In this document: one piece after another, positions 25,301 to 33,416 of the stretch
Numbering within the stretch: the stretch's first letter is position 1
How the letters are laid out: each line of letters begins with the position of its first letter
Assembly (NCBI GenBank): GCA_945893365.1
Contig: CAMDED010000069.1
Coordinates: 1 to 38,122 of the forward strand
Direction: 5' to 3'
DNA from: Candidatus Sulfopaludibacter sp. SbA3
GTDB taxonomy: Bacteria > Acidobacteriota > Terriglobia > Bryobacterales > Bryobacteraceae
Length of the DNA: 38,122 nt
The notes under the pieces: model-generated
Databases searched by the model: none
Seen by the model: only the letters and a program-made list of their open reading frames with translations
Told to the model about the DNA's origin: nothing
Position numbers and translations under genes: made by a program

Positions 25301-25663
25301 GGCCGCGCCGCTCTTTACCTCAAGTACTTCGGTTACGGGGCCGACTTCGAGACGGATATCGACGGCGAGCACCTGGTCCACAAGCAGATTCACGCCACGA
25401 ACCAGCACCTTCTTGAATCCCGGCGCTTCGGAGACAAGATCGTAAACGCCCGGCCGGAGTTGGAGAAATTGGAAGAGGCCGGTTTCGCCGGAGACTGCTT
25501 GCTGTCGCGCGTTCGTCGCGGTATCCGTCAAAGTCACCGTGACCCTCGGAACCACCGCACCGGTCGCGTCCCTGACATATCCTTTGATGGAGCCGACCGG
25601 AGCGGCGAACGCCGCCGAAGTAAAGGAAAGCCAAATGAATAGCCTAACGCCGCCGTATTTCAT
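22340..25663 (-). CDS. Oar-like TonB-dependent receptor with carboxypeptidase-regulatory domain
   Basis: A 1107-residue outer-membrane protein typical of Acidobacteriota. After a signal peptide (ends near FAAP) comes a carboxypeptidase regulatory-like domain (GSIKGYVRDATGAVVPRVTV), then a plug (SLPLGNRRFDDLALLSPGTA; later EYGRQSGGQVNIVTKSGSN), then a long beta-barrel ending in ARLDF with the C-terminal Phe of outer-membrane proteins. It would import a large substrate, probably an oligosaccharide or peptide, with TonB energy. ATG 25663 has GGAG six bases upstream, better than 25696. A tandem repeat at 25773-25793 lies in its promoter area. Confidence 0.92.
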   Translation of the reverse strand: MKYGGVRLFIWLSFTSAAFAAPVGSIKGYVRDATGAVVPRVTVTLTDTATNARQQAVSGETGLFQFLQLRPGVYDLVSEAPGFKKVLVRGVNLLVDQVLAVDIRLEVGPVTEVLEVKSGAAALIETEKASTGTNISPKLVASLPLGNRRFDDLALLSPGTAMAAPGSQAGGFAPAGARPGSTNSVIDGVNNVDRQIGGPINNFRIADAVREFSVTTTAASVEYGRQSGGQVNIVTKSGSNQFHGGAFYFLRNDALEARDFFTNKLSGTKRALRQNQYGGTFGGPVSRDRSFFFYSWEGLRLRNPRPTTAVVPTQAERDSVRDPIARRLLAFYPLPTDPNVPGGRINYIGNAPQSTDDNTHLARFDHNPTAKDSLTARYIWFGGEVVTGGTLPGTGGSDNRPGSQNLAMTHTRWFSATLVSELRLGFSRNVVANEPQDRGFNAASIFTGVPGVVDTEKDGDSNSGLPGVAIAGGYATLGSGTNVRQGRVVGTYDVAANATRIAPFGWGRHTWRTGFDGRREETKRFVNGAARGVMAFANFVNFAGTCEACKGRSILNNSAILTGDTLGYWYRHPLGFFFQDDIKLLRNLTLNLGIRYELPSALVEKNDHATNFWEGIGAQMVGTNKVLDVDPSKRGPSALIYRDSPLTLPRAGSTTDWNNIAPVFGIAYRLCERTVIRGGFRIGYDETYNNVTVNQSVNPPWNFSTQQIAGVTQPVGGFAWDLAFDQNIPLVVRTTQAAGAPAVGVLGLNGFDNRAPTSYAYNWNFTVQRQLGNEGSVEAAYLGSSGHKLGGFVNPNQPRVVNYDTRFRGVQEPNEQIFPFPQWSAGPRSAAFQGNSIYNALAVSGKWEAGSSINLGGSYTWSHGIDDVSSFTGTTGDFSVPNNRFRTDLERGNSSSDQRHRLIAFYVIQMPFGNGKRFLHGAHGITEHLTAGWQISGITNIFSGQPFTVYANRGLDFSGFSTFVDRPDIVGTGKLRIDRGNPDNFFDPAYFGRVAGNPLCPGYAAASNVRVNTGCAPSGRTGSSPRNGYYGPGLVNFDVTLSKRFPIRERFGLTWRADFFNIANHTNFGLVSNNFIMSSGQFGQMSATSPHIYGAARVVQMTARLDF

Positions 25664-25772
25664 GAACTTCTCCAACAACCGCACGGAAGTTGCCAACGGG
25701 GGGTAGGCACCACAAAGCGAATGTTGAAGTCAGTATGGCCGCTAACCGTGCGCAAAGTCAATATCCCCGTGG

Positions 25773-25793
25773 ATTACGTCATGATTACGTCAT
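25773..25793. promoter_or_regulatory. Tandem ATTACGTCAT sites upstream of the TonB receptor
   Basis: ATTACGTCAT occurs at 25773-25782 and again, after one base, at 25784-25793. Each copy is a near-palindrome around ACGT. The pair lies about 110 bases upstream of the receptor start. The 11-base period places both on the same DNA face, as for two cooperative regulator dimers. The regulator is unknown. Confidence 0.5.
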
Positions 25794-26076
25794 AATGTTC
25801 CTGGAGGTTCCCCTTCCGGATTCAGGTTAAGGATGAATGGGGCGACATGTCGGACAATTGCGGGAACCGCTGAAGCGGACGCCAGTCAGAAACGTCGCGG
25901 TTTGTTCCGGGAGCTTCCAGCATCGTCCGCGTCAACTCCGGTAGGATTAAGAAACCATCCTTGAGCAGGTCCACCGCCTTCCACCGGCGAGGCAGGCGCA
26001 GGTGCTCCGCTTCGCGGATGGATTGCAGCATCAGTCCGCGGCGACCGGGCAACCAGCCCGCAGTCGCGCACGTGAA
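25794..26076. other. Interval between the TonB receptor promoter and the DUF5678 gene
   Basis: No convincing gene. A minus-strand frame (25822-26256, 144 residues) is open but overlaps the DUF5678 gene antisense and matches no family. The promoter of the DUF5678 gene should lie here, but no strong -35/-10 pair was seen. Confidence 0.35.
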
Positions 26077-26370
26077 ATGAACCGGATCGACGAGAATCGC
26101 TCCGCGCATGCGAACCGATGGGTGGCGGTGGAAGGCGATCGATTGATTGCCGGCGGCACGGACCCACGGGAGATCTTTACGGCGGCAAAAGCTGAAGGCA
26201 TCGAGAGCCCTTTTGTCGTGAGTGTCCTTCAGGAGGGTTCGCTGCCGTCGTTCCATGCTGGTAGAATGCCCGTCTCGCTCGATTTCGACGCTTCACATCC
26301 CTACCGCGGGTTCACGGATGGAATCAACGGTCCGGCTGCGCTGTGCATTGGGGGCAAGGCGCGCCTGTGA
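26077..26370 (+). CDS. DUF5678 domain protein, possibly with altered C-terminus
   Basis: A 97-residue protein. Residues 8-50 (RWVAVEGDRLIAGGTDPREI then FTAAKAEGIESPFVVSV) match DUF5678 (WVA...D.V.A.G....E....AK..G...P....V), a small domain often encoded before a retropepsin-like protease in Acidobacteriota. The tail from residue 64 (MPVSLDFDASHPYRGFTDGI) resembles the start of a separate downstream gene: one base shift would give a stop (TGG TAG) directly before that ATG. So this may be two genes fused by a frameshift, with the second gene degraded. Function is unknown. No good ribosome binding site is seen. Confidence 0.55.
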   Translation: MNRIDENRSAHANRWVAVEGDRLIAGGTDPREIFTAAKAEGIESPFVVSVLQEGSLPSFHAGRMPVSLDFDASHPYRGFTDGINGPAALCIGGKARL

Positions 26371-26695
26371 CTGCTTACGGCTCCTGAAGAAGGTGTCGAT
26401 TCCCAATCGGCAGGTCCCGGTCGTCTCCCGGCGGCGCGGGTTGGCAGCGTTGCGCGGAAGGTCCAGCAGCGAGGTCGGGATCCGATGCAATTTGGAACGG
26501 CTTAGCTGGACAGACTGGATGGCCGGCTTCGACGCAGTTCTTTCCGTGAATAGGCTTGGGGTATGGCAGCTCACACGGACAGTGATCACCACAGCGTTCC
26601 AGGACGTTCGGGAGGGGGCTCCTGGCGGATGGTAGGCAATCCGCAAGAAATGCCTTCGCAGCGCCGTGCCGATTCCCGCATGCACCGCAGCCGCT
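26371..26695. other. Interval without a recognisable gene
   Basis: Short open frames occur on both strands, but none has family features. The 5' part may be the degraded remainder of a protease-like gene after the DUF5678 domain. No terminator with a T run is apparent next to the DUF1552 stop at 26696. Confidence 0.35.
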
Positions 26696-28057
26696 CTACA
26701 CCGAAAGGTGGTCGGCCCTGCCGTTGCTATCGCCCATCTGGTCCGTATGCACGCCCATCAGCTCAAGCATCGACAGGTAAAGGTTCGCCATCGGGGTTTC
26801 GCTCGCGTATCGAACGTGACGACCCGTGCGGACTCCGCCAACGCCGCCGCCCGCGAGCAATACCGGAAGGTCGTGGTGGGTGTGCGCGTTGCCGTCCGCG
26901 ATGCCGCTCCCGTAAACCACCATCGAGTGATCGAGCAGCGTGCCATCGCCATCCGGCGTTGCCTTCAGCTTGGACAGGAAGTAGGCGAACAACTCCACGT
27001 GCAGCGTGTTGATCTTCGCAATCTTGTCTATCTTTTCCTGATTATTCAGATGATGCGTGAGACCGTGATGCGCTTCCGGAACGCCGATCGAGCGGTACGT
27101 CCGGTTGCTCCCTTCCCTCGCCAGCATGAACGACGTCACTCGCGTCATATCCGTCTGGAACGCCACCACCTGCAGGTCGTACATCAACTTGGCGTGGTCT
27201 TCGAACTCCACTGGAATGCCCGAAGGCCGTGCAATCGAAGGCGCAACCTCGCGTCCCGATTCGCGGTTTCGCGCTTCGGCGGCTTCGATGCGGCGTTCGA
27301 TCTCGCGGATCGAGAACAGATACTCGTCCATCTTGCGCTTGTCCGATTTGCCGAGCGTCGCGCTCAACCGCTCCGTGTCCTCGCGCACGAAGTCGAGAAT
27401 GCTCTTGTTCTGCCTCGCGAGCCGCGCACGCGCCGCCGGATCGAGCGGAATCTCGCCATCTCCAAACAGCCGCTCGAACACCGCCCTGGGGTTGGTCTCC
27501 GGCGGCATCGGCATGACCGGCGTTTTCCAGGAAATGCTGTTGCTGTACGCGCAACTGTATCCCGAGTCGCAATTCCCCACCATGCCCGCCGTCTCGCAAC
27601 CGAGTTCGATTGAAGCGAACTTCGTCCGGCTTCCGATTGCATTCGCGGCGATCTGGTCGACCGACACACCCGCGCGGATATCGGCGCCGTCCGTCTTCTT
27701 CGGATGCACCCCGGTCAGGAACGTTGCACCCGCGCGCGCATGGTCGCCCGGCCCGTCGCCAAGCGCCCGGCCGTTAATGTGGCTGAGCCCGGTCAGCACC
27801 AACACGTCTTCCCTAAGCGCGCCGAGAGGCTTCATGATCGGCGTAAGCTCAAAGCCCGTACCCTCGGTCCTCGGCGTCCAGCCCGGCATGATGATTCCGT
27901 TCGGGACGTAGGAAAAAGCCATACGGCAGGGAGTTTTCGCGTCGGTGCGCGCCGGCGCCGCAAATGCAGGCGTCATCGCGTCGAGGAAAGGCAGCGCGAC
28001 CGCCGCGCCAGCCCCTCTCAGGAACGTTCGTCTTTCGAGATGCTTCTTCATGATCAT
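26696..28057 (-). CDS. DUF1552 domain protein, Tat-exported
   Basis: A 453-residue protein. The N-terminus has LERRTFLRGAGAAVALPFLD, a twin-arginine signal. The mature part is DUF1552, a sulfatase-related alkaline-phosphatase-like fold: SYVPNGIIMPGWTPR, LTGLSHINGRALGDGPGDHA, LGCETAG and a C-terminal MVVYGSGIADGNAHTHHDLP. It is always seen paired with DUF1592 proteins in Planctomycetes and Acidobacteriota; biochemical function is unproven. Its start overlaps the DUF1592 stop by four bases (28054-28057), so the two are coupled. Confidence 0.9.
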   Translation of the reverse strand: MIMKKHLERRTFLRGAGAAVALPFLDAMTPAFAAPARTDAKTPCRMAFSYVPNGIIMPGWTPRTEGTGFELTPIMKPLGALREDVLVLTGLSHINGRALGDGPGDHARAGATFLTGVHPKKTDGADIRAGVSVDQIAANAIGSRTKFASIELGCETAGMVGNCDSGYSCAYSNSISWKTPVMPMPPETNPRAVFERLFGDGEIPLDPAARARLARQNKSILDFVREDTERLSATLGKSDKRKMDEYLFSIREIERRIEAAEARNRESGREVAPSIARPSGIPVEFEDHAKLMYDLQVVAFQTDMTRVTSFMLAREGSNRTYRSIGVPEAHHGLTHHLNNQEKIDKIAKINTLHVELFAYFLSKLKATPDGDGTLLDHSMVVYGSGIADGNAHTHHDLPVLLAGGGVGGVRTGRHVRYASETPMANLYLSMLELMGVHTDQMGDSNGRADHLSV

Positions 28058-30378
28058 TTCTTTGCCCTCTCGGCCCGCCTCATCTGAAACGGAGCGCTGC
28101 CAACGATCTCATTCACCAAGGTCGAAAACTTGTAGCCGTCTTTTTCCAGTTGCCGTGTAATTTGCCGCACTACGGGCCTATCATACCGCTCAAGACCCCG
28201 CCCCAGGGCGTAGGTCAAGAGCTTCCCGGTCACGCACAGCCCGAACTCCGTCTTCTGATCCTTCAGAATCGATTTTAATTCAATCGGCTTCTGGAAAGTT
28301 TCGCCGCCCGGCATGGTTCCGGAGGCGTCGATCGGAAACTTTCCGTCCATACTGCGCCAAGCGCCGACCGCGTCGTAATTTTCCAACCCGAAGCCGATCG
28401 CGTCCATGCGCGCGTGACACCCGGAGCAGGCCGGGTTCGTGCGATGCTTCTCGAGTTGCTGCCTCATCGTTCCCGCAACGCCCACTTCCGCGGCGTTCAA
28501 CTCCGGCACCCCTGGCGGGGGAGGCGGCGGAGGCACTCCCAGAATATTCTCAAGGATCCACTTCCCTCGAATCACGGGGGAAGTACGCGTCGGATAGGAC
28601 GAAATCGTCAGAATGCTCCCATGCGTCAACACGCCTCCGCGCTGCTCCCCATCGAGCGTCACCTTGCGGAACTGTTTACCTTCGACGCCCGCGATTCCGT
28701 AGTGCTTCGCCAGCCGCTCATTCAGAAAAGTGAACTTCGCGTCCAGGAATTCCAGCAGGCTGCGATCCTCCCGCACGATGGCTTCGAAAAACAACTCCGT
28801 CTCCTTGGTCATCGCCGCGCGCAGTTCGACGTCGAATGCCGGGAACTTATCGGGATCGGGCTTGAGCAGCGCCAGGTTGCGAAGCTGCAGCCATTGCCCC
28901 GCGAAATTTTCCACCAGGGCTTTCGATTTCTTATCGGCGAGCATGCGCTTGACCTGCGCGCCCAGAACCTCGGGTTCGCGCAGCCGGTTTCGCTCCGCGA
29001 GCGCAAGCAGTTCATCGTCCGGAAGGCTGCTCCAAAGGAAATAGGAGAGGCGTGAAGCCAGCTCGAAATCGCCAATGCGGTGCGCGGCGCCGGGGTCGCC
29101 CGGATTCCGGTCCCGCTCGATGCGGAACAGGAAATTCGGGGACACCAGCATCGCTTTCAGCGCGAGTTGAATGCCCTGCTCGAAGGTCTCGCCGTCTTCT
29201 TTCGACATCGCCGTGAAACGCAGCAGACGGTCCACTTCCGGTTCGGTGGCCGGGCGCCGGTAGGCCCGCCTCGCGAGGCTCGACAGAATCTTGCGCGCGC
29301 AGGCGTCCACGTGAGGGCCGTCCGTATGGCCGCACAAGCTGAAGATACGCTTCTGACTCTCGGGCGGCGGAGGCGGCAGCGGGTTGTAAGGACCGCGCAC
29401 TTCGACGAAATCCACGCCCAGATCGCCCACGCGCTGCGCCGGATCGGCATTCTCGGATTTCGCGTTCTCGCGCAGAAAAGTCGCGGCAAATGTGTGCTCG
29501 CCACGCGGCACGTGAACCCGTACGTCGGTCCGCCGCTTCTCTTCGTCCGTCTCCTCCTGACCGATGCGGACGTCCGTCAGTTGCACGCGCTTTCCGTCGA
29601 AGCGCACATCGAGCCGGGGAGCCATGGCGTCGGGGTTCTGCTGGCCGCGGAAACGGATGTGAAATACGTAGTCGGCCTCCGCGGGAAAGTTGTGCGCAAT
29701 GAAGACGCCGCCGCGCGACCCGAACGGCAACTCGTCGCTGATGGGCACATTCGGGTTGGCCTTGCGATCGAACGGGAAGCGCTCGACGGTCGGATCCATG
29801 CGGTCGACGCTCGTCATGATCGCCGCCTTCGCGATCTTGTTCGCCGCCGAAAGATACTTCTCCGTCAACAGCGGCGGCATCGAAAGCACGTCGGCAATGT
29901 TGTCGAAACCGTAACCGGCGTCATCGGCCGGAAACTCGTCCGCCGGACGCAACTCCACTCCGAGCAGATCCCTCACCGAATTGTTGTACTCCGCGCGGTT
30001 CAAGCGGTGAGCGGTCACGCGCCCAGGATCGGGCTGCGACCCGACAACGACGCGGTCAAGCTCGTTTTCAATCCACGCCGTCACCTTCGCCACGTCGCTC
30101 GAAGCCGGCTTTGGGCGGCCCACGGGTGGCATTTCGCCGCTGCGCATCTTCGCCAGCACCCGTTCCCATTTCTCCGTCTGCGTGGCTACTGAAGCGGGCT
30201 CGCGCAGGGCGTCTACCGTGACTCCGGCCATCTTGACCTTGCCGCCATGGCAGGCCGCGCAATGCGCGTTCAGGAAAGGCGTCACCGCGGAGTCGAACAC
30301 GGGGTCGGTTGCAGCCATCGCGACCGGCAAAATCGCCGCGGAAATCGCAATGGCACGGAGAATATCCATTGTTACCAT
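28054..30378 (-). CDS. DUF1592 multidomain cytochrome-like protein
   Basis: A 774-residue secreted protein. A signal peptide is followed by a planctomycete cytochrome-type domain with haem motif CAACHGG near residue 40. Then DUF1587 (RLNRAEYNNSVRDLLGVELR), a carbohydrate-binding-like beta domain (~200-330), DUF1595 (RAYRRPATEPEVDRLL), DUF1592 (ALKAMLVSPNFLFRIERD), DUF1588 with a second CSGCH (CSGCHARMDAIGFGLENYDA) and C-terminal DUF1585 (SILKDQKTEFGLCVTGKLLT). Two haem sites suggest periplasmic electron transfer linked to polymer breakdown; this is inferred. It begins nine bases before the sulfatase stop region. Confidence 0.92.
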   Translation of the reverse strand: MVTMDILRAIAISAAILPVAMAATDPVFDSAVTPFLNAHCAACHGGKVKMAGVTVDALREPASVATQTEKWERVLAKMRSGEMPPVGRPKPASSDVAKVTAWIENELDRVVVGSQPDPGRVTAHRLNRAEYNNSVRDLLGVELRPADEFPADDAGYGFDNIADVLSMPPLLTEKYLSAANKIAKAAIMTSVDRMDPTVERFPFDRKANPNVPISDELPFGSRGGVFIAHNFPAEADYVFHIRFRGQQNPDAMAPRLDVRFDGKRVQLTDVRIGQEETDEEKRRTDVRVHVPRGEHTFAATFLRENAKSENADPAQRVGDLGVDFVEVRGPYNPLPPPPPESQKRIFSLCGHTDGPHVDACARKILSSLARRAYRRPATEPEVDRLLRFTAMSKEDGETFEQGIQLALKAMLVSPNFLFRIERDRNPGDPGAAHRIGDFELASRLSYFLWSSLPDDELLALAERNRLREPEVLGAQVKRMLADKKSKALVENFAGQWLQLRNLALLKPDPDKFPAFDVELRAAMTKETELFFEAIVREDRSLLEFLDAKFTFLNERLAKHYGIAGVEGKQFRKVTLDGEQRGGVLTHGSILTISSYPTRTSPVIRGKWILENILGVPPPPPPPGVPELNAAEVGVAGTMRQQLEKHRTNPACSGCHARMDAIGFGLENYDAVGAWRSMDGKFPIDASGTMPGGETFQKPIELKSILKDQKTEFGLCVTGKLLTYALGRGLERYDRPVVRQITRQLEKDGYKFSTLVNEIVGSAPFQMRRAERAKK

Positions 30379-30386
30379 GATAGCGC

Positions 30387-32021
30387 TTAACTCACCCGGG
30401 CCAGAGTCGTGGGCTTCGAGGCTTCGCGCGTGCCTACCAGACCCTCGTCCACGCGTTTCCAGTGCTCGGCCATCTTCCTGACGCGTTCCGGCTCGCTTGC
30501 GGCCAGATTCTTCTGTTCGCCGCGGTCCTTAGCCAGATCGTAGAGCTCCCACGGTCCGCTTTCGCCAATCGCCACCAGCTTGTGGTTTCCCACGCGCAGC
30601 GCCCGGTTCCTGTTGTGGTTGAAGTAGAGATACTCGCGCTCGATCGGGGCGTTCCTCCGAAGCGCGGGGACGAGGCTCCGGCCGGAAAGCGGCTGCGCGC
30701 CCGCCACACGCAACGCCTCTCCTCCCGCCAGTTCCAGCATCGTCGGAAGCAAATCCACCAGGTGGCACGGCGAGTGGCGGAGCTTCCCGCGGTCCTTGAC
30801 GCCTTTCGGCCAGTGCATGATCCAGGGCGACGAGATCCCGCCCTCGTGGACCCAGGATTTGTGAAGGCGGAATGGCGTGTTCGATGAACTGGACCATCCC
30901 GGGCCGAGACAAAGATGCGACATGGCCGAGCCTGGCGCGGCCGACGGGTCGTGGCCATCGGCGCGGATCAACTGTTCCGCGCTCGCGCCGTTGTCCGATA
31001 CAAACACGATCACGGTATCGTCGAAAGCGTTCATCGCCTTCAGTTGGTCCAACACACGTCCAATCTCGCGATCCATGCGATCGATCATCGCGGCATAGAT
31101 CGCCAACTTCGTCCGCTGAAACCTCTTCTGTTCCACCGTGAGACTCGCCCAGGGCACGGCGCGCGTCACTTCTCCGGCGCCGATGCGCGCCGTCAGCTCC
31201 TCGCTCGGCAGGTTCCAGTTGGGCCAGATGCCCGTGTCCATCGGCGCGAGCGAACAATTCACAAGGCCCATCCGGCGCATCCGCGCGTAGCGCTTTCGCC
31301 GCGCCTCGTCCCAACCCTCGCTAAAGCGGTCCTTGTACTTCTCGATATCCTCGCTCATCGCGTGCAGCGGGAAGTGCGGCGACGTAAAGGGCAGGTAGAA
31401 GTAGAAGGGGTCGTCCCTATGCTCCTTCGCATGTTCCTTCAGAAACCGGATGGCGTGGTCCGCAATCGCCGTCGTTGCGTAAAAGTTATCGGCCGGCTTC
31501 ACCGCAGGCAGACGCCGATCGTCCAGCAGACTCGATCGAGGCGAGAAGAACCGGTCCTGGTCGAGGAGCGTGTAGGAATGGTCGAAGCCCGTGGCCTCAA
31601 GCGGTTTGAAGCGAATGTGCCACTTACCCGAATGATACGCGCGATACCCGAGCGGCTTCAGATGCTGAGGCGTGAACCGAGTCCAGTCCGGGACCAGTCC
31701 CGGCGTCATCACGTCGCAGGCGGTCTGCTGCGCGTACTGTCCCGTGAGAATGCAACTGCGTGACGGGCCGCACCGCGCGGTTGAATAGCCTTGCGTGAAG
31801 CGCAGTCCATGCGCGGCAAGCCGGTCCAGGTTGGGCGTATCGATATCGCCGCCGTAGCGGCCGGCGTCCGAGTAACCCATGTCGTCGGCCAGGACAATGA
31901 GAAAGTTCGGCTTCCGTCCCGGCTTCTGCATGGCCTCGGCGAGACCGGCGGTTGCCGCCGCGCCGAGGTTCAGGAATTCTCTGCGGTTGAGGCTCAGAGG
32001 GATGCGCGGCCCGATGCCCAT
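30387..32021 (-). CDS. Secreted sulfatase (arylsulfatase type)
   Basis: A 544-residue sulfatase. A Tat-like signal (LNRREFLNLGAAATAGLAEA) precedes the catalytic domain: LIVLADDMGYSD (metal-binding Asp pair), then TARCGPSRSCILTGQ, where Cys in CxPSR is converted to formylglycine, and GKWHIRF, FYLPFTSPHFPLHA and VIVFVSDNGA (metal ligands). It would remove sulfate esters from carbohydrates or aryl compounds outside the cytoplasm and needs the formylglycine-generating enzyme. It lies directly upstream of the DUF1592/DUF1552 pair on the same strand, eight bases apart, so a three-gene operon is likely. Confidence 0.92.
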   Translation of the reverse strand: MGIGPRIPLSLNRREFLNLGAAATAGLAEAMQKPGRKPNFLIVLADDMGYSDAGRYGGDIDTPNLDRLAAHGLRFTQGYSTARCGPSRSCILTGQYAQQTACDVMTPGLVPDWTRFTPQHLKPLGYRAYHSGKWHIRFKPLEATGFDHSYTLLDQDRFFSPRSSLLDDRRLPAVKPADNFYATTAIADHAIRFLKEHAKEHRDDPFYFYLPFTSPHFPLHAMSEDIEKYKDRFSEGWDEARRKRYARMRRMGLVNCSLAPMDTGIWPNWNLPSEELTARIGAGEVTRAVPWASLTVEQKRFQRTKLAIYAAMIDRMDREIGRVLDQLKAMNAFDDTVIVFVSDNGASAEQLIRADGHDPSAAPGSAMSHLCLGPGWSSSSNTPFRLHKSWVHEGGISSPWIMHWPKGVKDRGKLRHSPCHLVDLLPTMLELAGGEALRVAGAQPLSGRSLVPALRRNAPIEREYLYFNHNRNRALRVGNHKLVAIGESGPWELYDLAKDRGEQKNLAASEPERVRKMAEHWKRVDEGLVGTREASKPTTLARVS

Positions 32022-32069
32022 GTTGGCGTTTATTCTACCTTAACGCCGGCTTCCGCCCATGGATGCGAG

Positions 32070-33290
32070 TCAATTTGAGTAGGCGATTCTGCCACCGCGG
32101 ATTGTGAGCGTTACCCTTGAGAAGGCGGTTACATCCTTTGCCGGATCGCTTTCGAGCACTACCAGGTCCGCATCCATGTGCCTCGCAATGCGCCCGCTAC
32201 GAGCGGAGTATCCGAACCGTCGTGCCGGGCTGGTGGTCAGGGACGCGAGTATTTCCCGAAAACTCATTCCCGCGCGCGACATCAGAGTGAATTCCAGCGC
32301 GGTATCGAAGTGATCGGTGTAGCCAATGTCGGTACCGAATAGGACCTCGCCGCCAGCCTCCGAAAACGCGCGCAGATCGCCTGCCATTTTATCGATCCAC
32401 CGCTCGCGCGCCCGATCGGATCCGCCGCCCTTGCGACCTTCGAAATCAAACAAGGTGAGAGTCGGGATCAGCGCCATGTGCGCTCTCTTCAGCCGGGCGG
32501 CATCCTTGGCTGTCCAGGGCGCGGAATCGGGAACGGTATGCGCGAGAATGTCCACGCCGCCGGCGATCGCGAGTTCGAGACCGGCGGAATTCTGGGCGTG
32601 TGCAAACACGGGCAGGTGACGCCGATGGGCTTCCCCGGCCGCGCTGCGCACGAGGCTGAGCGGCATGTTGGCGACCTTCCCTCGGCCTTGCACGGAACCC
32701 GTGAAAAGCTTGACGCCATCGGCGCCCCCCTGAGCATGCGCCCGCACACGCGCGGCGGCGTCTTCGGCTGTTGCCACGATCGGAATGTCGATATGGTTTG
32801 CCTTGAGATATTCGCGGACATAGATGGGCGATTCCGTCCAAACTGGTTCTCCCGCGGTGAGAATGCGCGGTCCGCGAAGGCCGCCGCTCTCGATTCGCCG
32901 CCGCAGCGCGAGAGTGTTATCGAGCACCGAAGCAACGTCGAACACCGTGCTGAATCCCCAGCGGTTGAACATCGCGTCCAGTTGGGCGTTCAACGCAGCG
33001 GAGCTGCCGTCGCGCGCCTGGAGGAGGCTGGGTGTGAAGATATGGACGTGGCTGTTCCAGAATCCGGCGACAATGTACTTGCCGGAACAGTCGAGGATCC
33101 GGATGTCCTTCGGAATTCTGACGGACGCACGCGGACCGGCGGCGGCGATGCGCGCGCCCTCGATGACGATGACCGCGTCGGAGATGGGGCGTGCATCGGG
33201 CGACGGATAGACCGTGGCGCCGGTCAGGGCAAAGTCGGCGCCCTGGAGATAGGTTGAACAGACGAGAACCAGGCCGAGGGCGGCGTGCAT
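32070..33290 (-). CDS. Exported amidohydrolase, imidazolonepropionase-like
   Basis: A 406-residue amidohydrolase-superfamily protein with an N-terminal beta domain (ADFALTGATVYPSPDARPIS), the HxH site in VAGFWNSHVHIFTP, a later VFAHAQNS, ILAHTVPD and FGTDIGYTDHF (metal Asp). The C-terminal strand DADLVVLESDP closes the composite domain. The N-terminus is signal-like (MHAALGLVLVCSTYLQGA). ATG 33290 is chosen because sequence before it is unlike the family. A TATACT hexamer ends four bases before this ATG, which may be a leaderless promoter. Substrate unknown. Confidence 0.86.
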   Translation of the reverse strand: MHAALGLVLVCSTYLQGADFALTGATVYPSPDARPISDAVIVIEGARIAAAGPRASVRIPKDIRILDCSGKYIVAGFWNSHVHIFTPSLLQARDGSSAALNAQLDAMFNRWGFSTVFDVASVLDNTLALRRRIESGGLRGPRILTAGEPVWTESPIYVREYLKANHIDIPIVATAEDAAARVRAHAQGGADGVKLFTGSVQGRGKVANMPLSLVRSAAGEAHRRHLPVFAHAQNSAGLELAIAGGVDILAHTVPDSAPWTAKDAARLKRAHMALIPTLTLFDFEGRKGGGSDRARERWIDKMAGDLRAFSEAGGEVLFGTDIGYTDHFDTALEFTLMSRAGMSFREILASLTTSPARRFGYSARSGRIARHMDADLVVLESDPAKDVTAFSRVTLTIRGGRIAYSN

Positions 33291-33416
33291 GCACAGTATA
33301 CGAGAGCGAGAGCTGCGCGGTTCACAGAATCGGATTCGATGTCTCGCCGCATGGCCGAGGCGCAAGGAAGGCCAGCCGTAGGGGCCGGAATCCGCCTTGC
33401 GCTGAGTGAGCACGCG

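Noticed and set aside
24566-25642. Long plus-strand open frame of 358 codons
   Set aside because: It is antisense to the TonB receptor gene, has no family features, and reflects the third-position GC bias of the true gene.
25822-26256. Minus-strand open frame of 144 codons
   Set aside because: It overlaps the DUF5678 gene, which has a real family pattern; no motif or ribosome binding site supports the minus frame.
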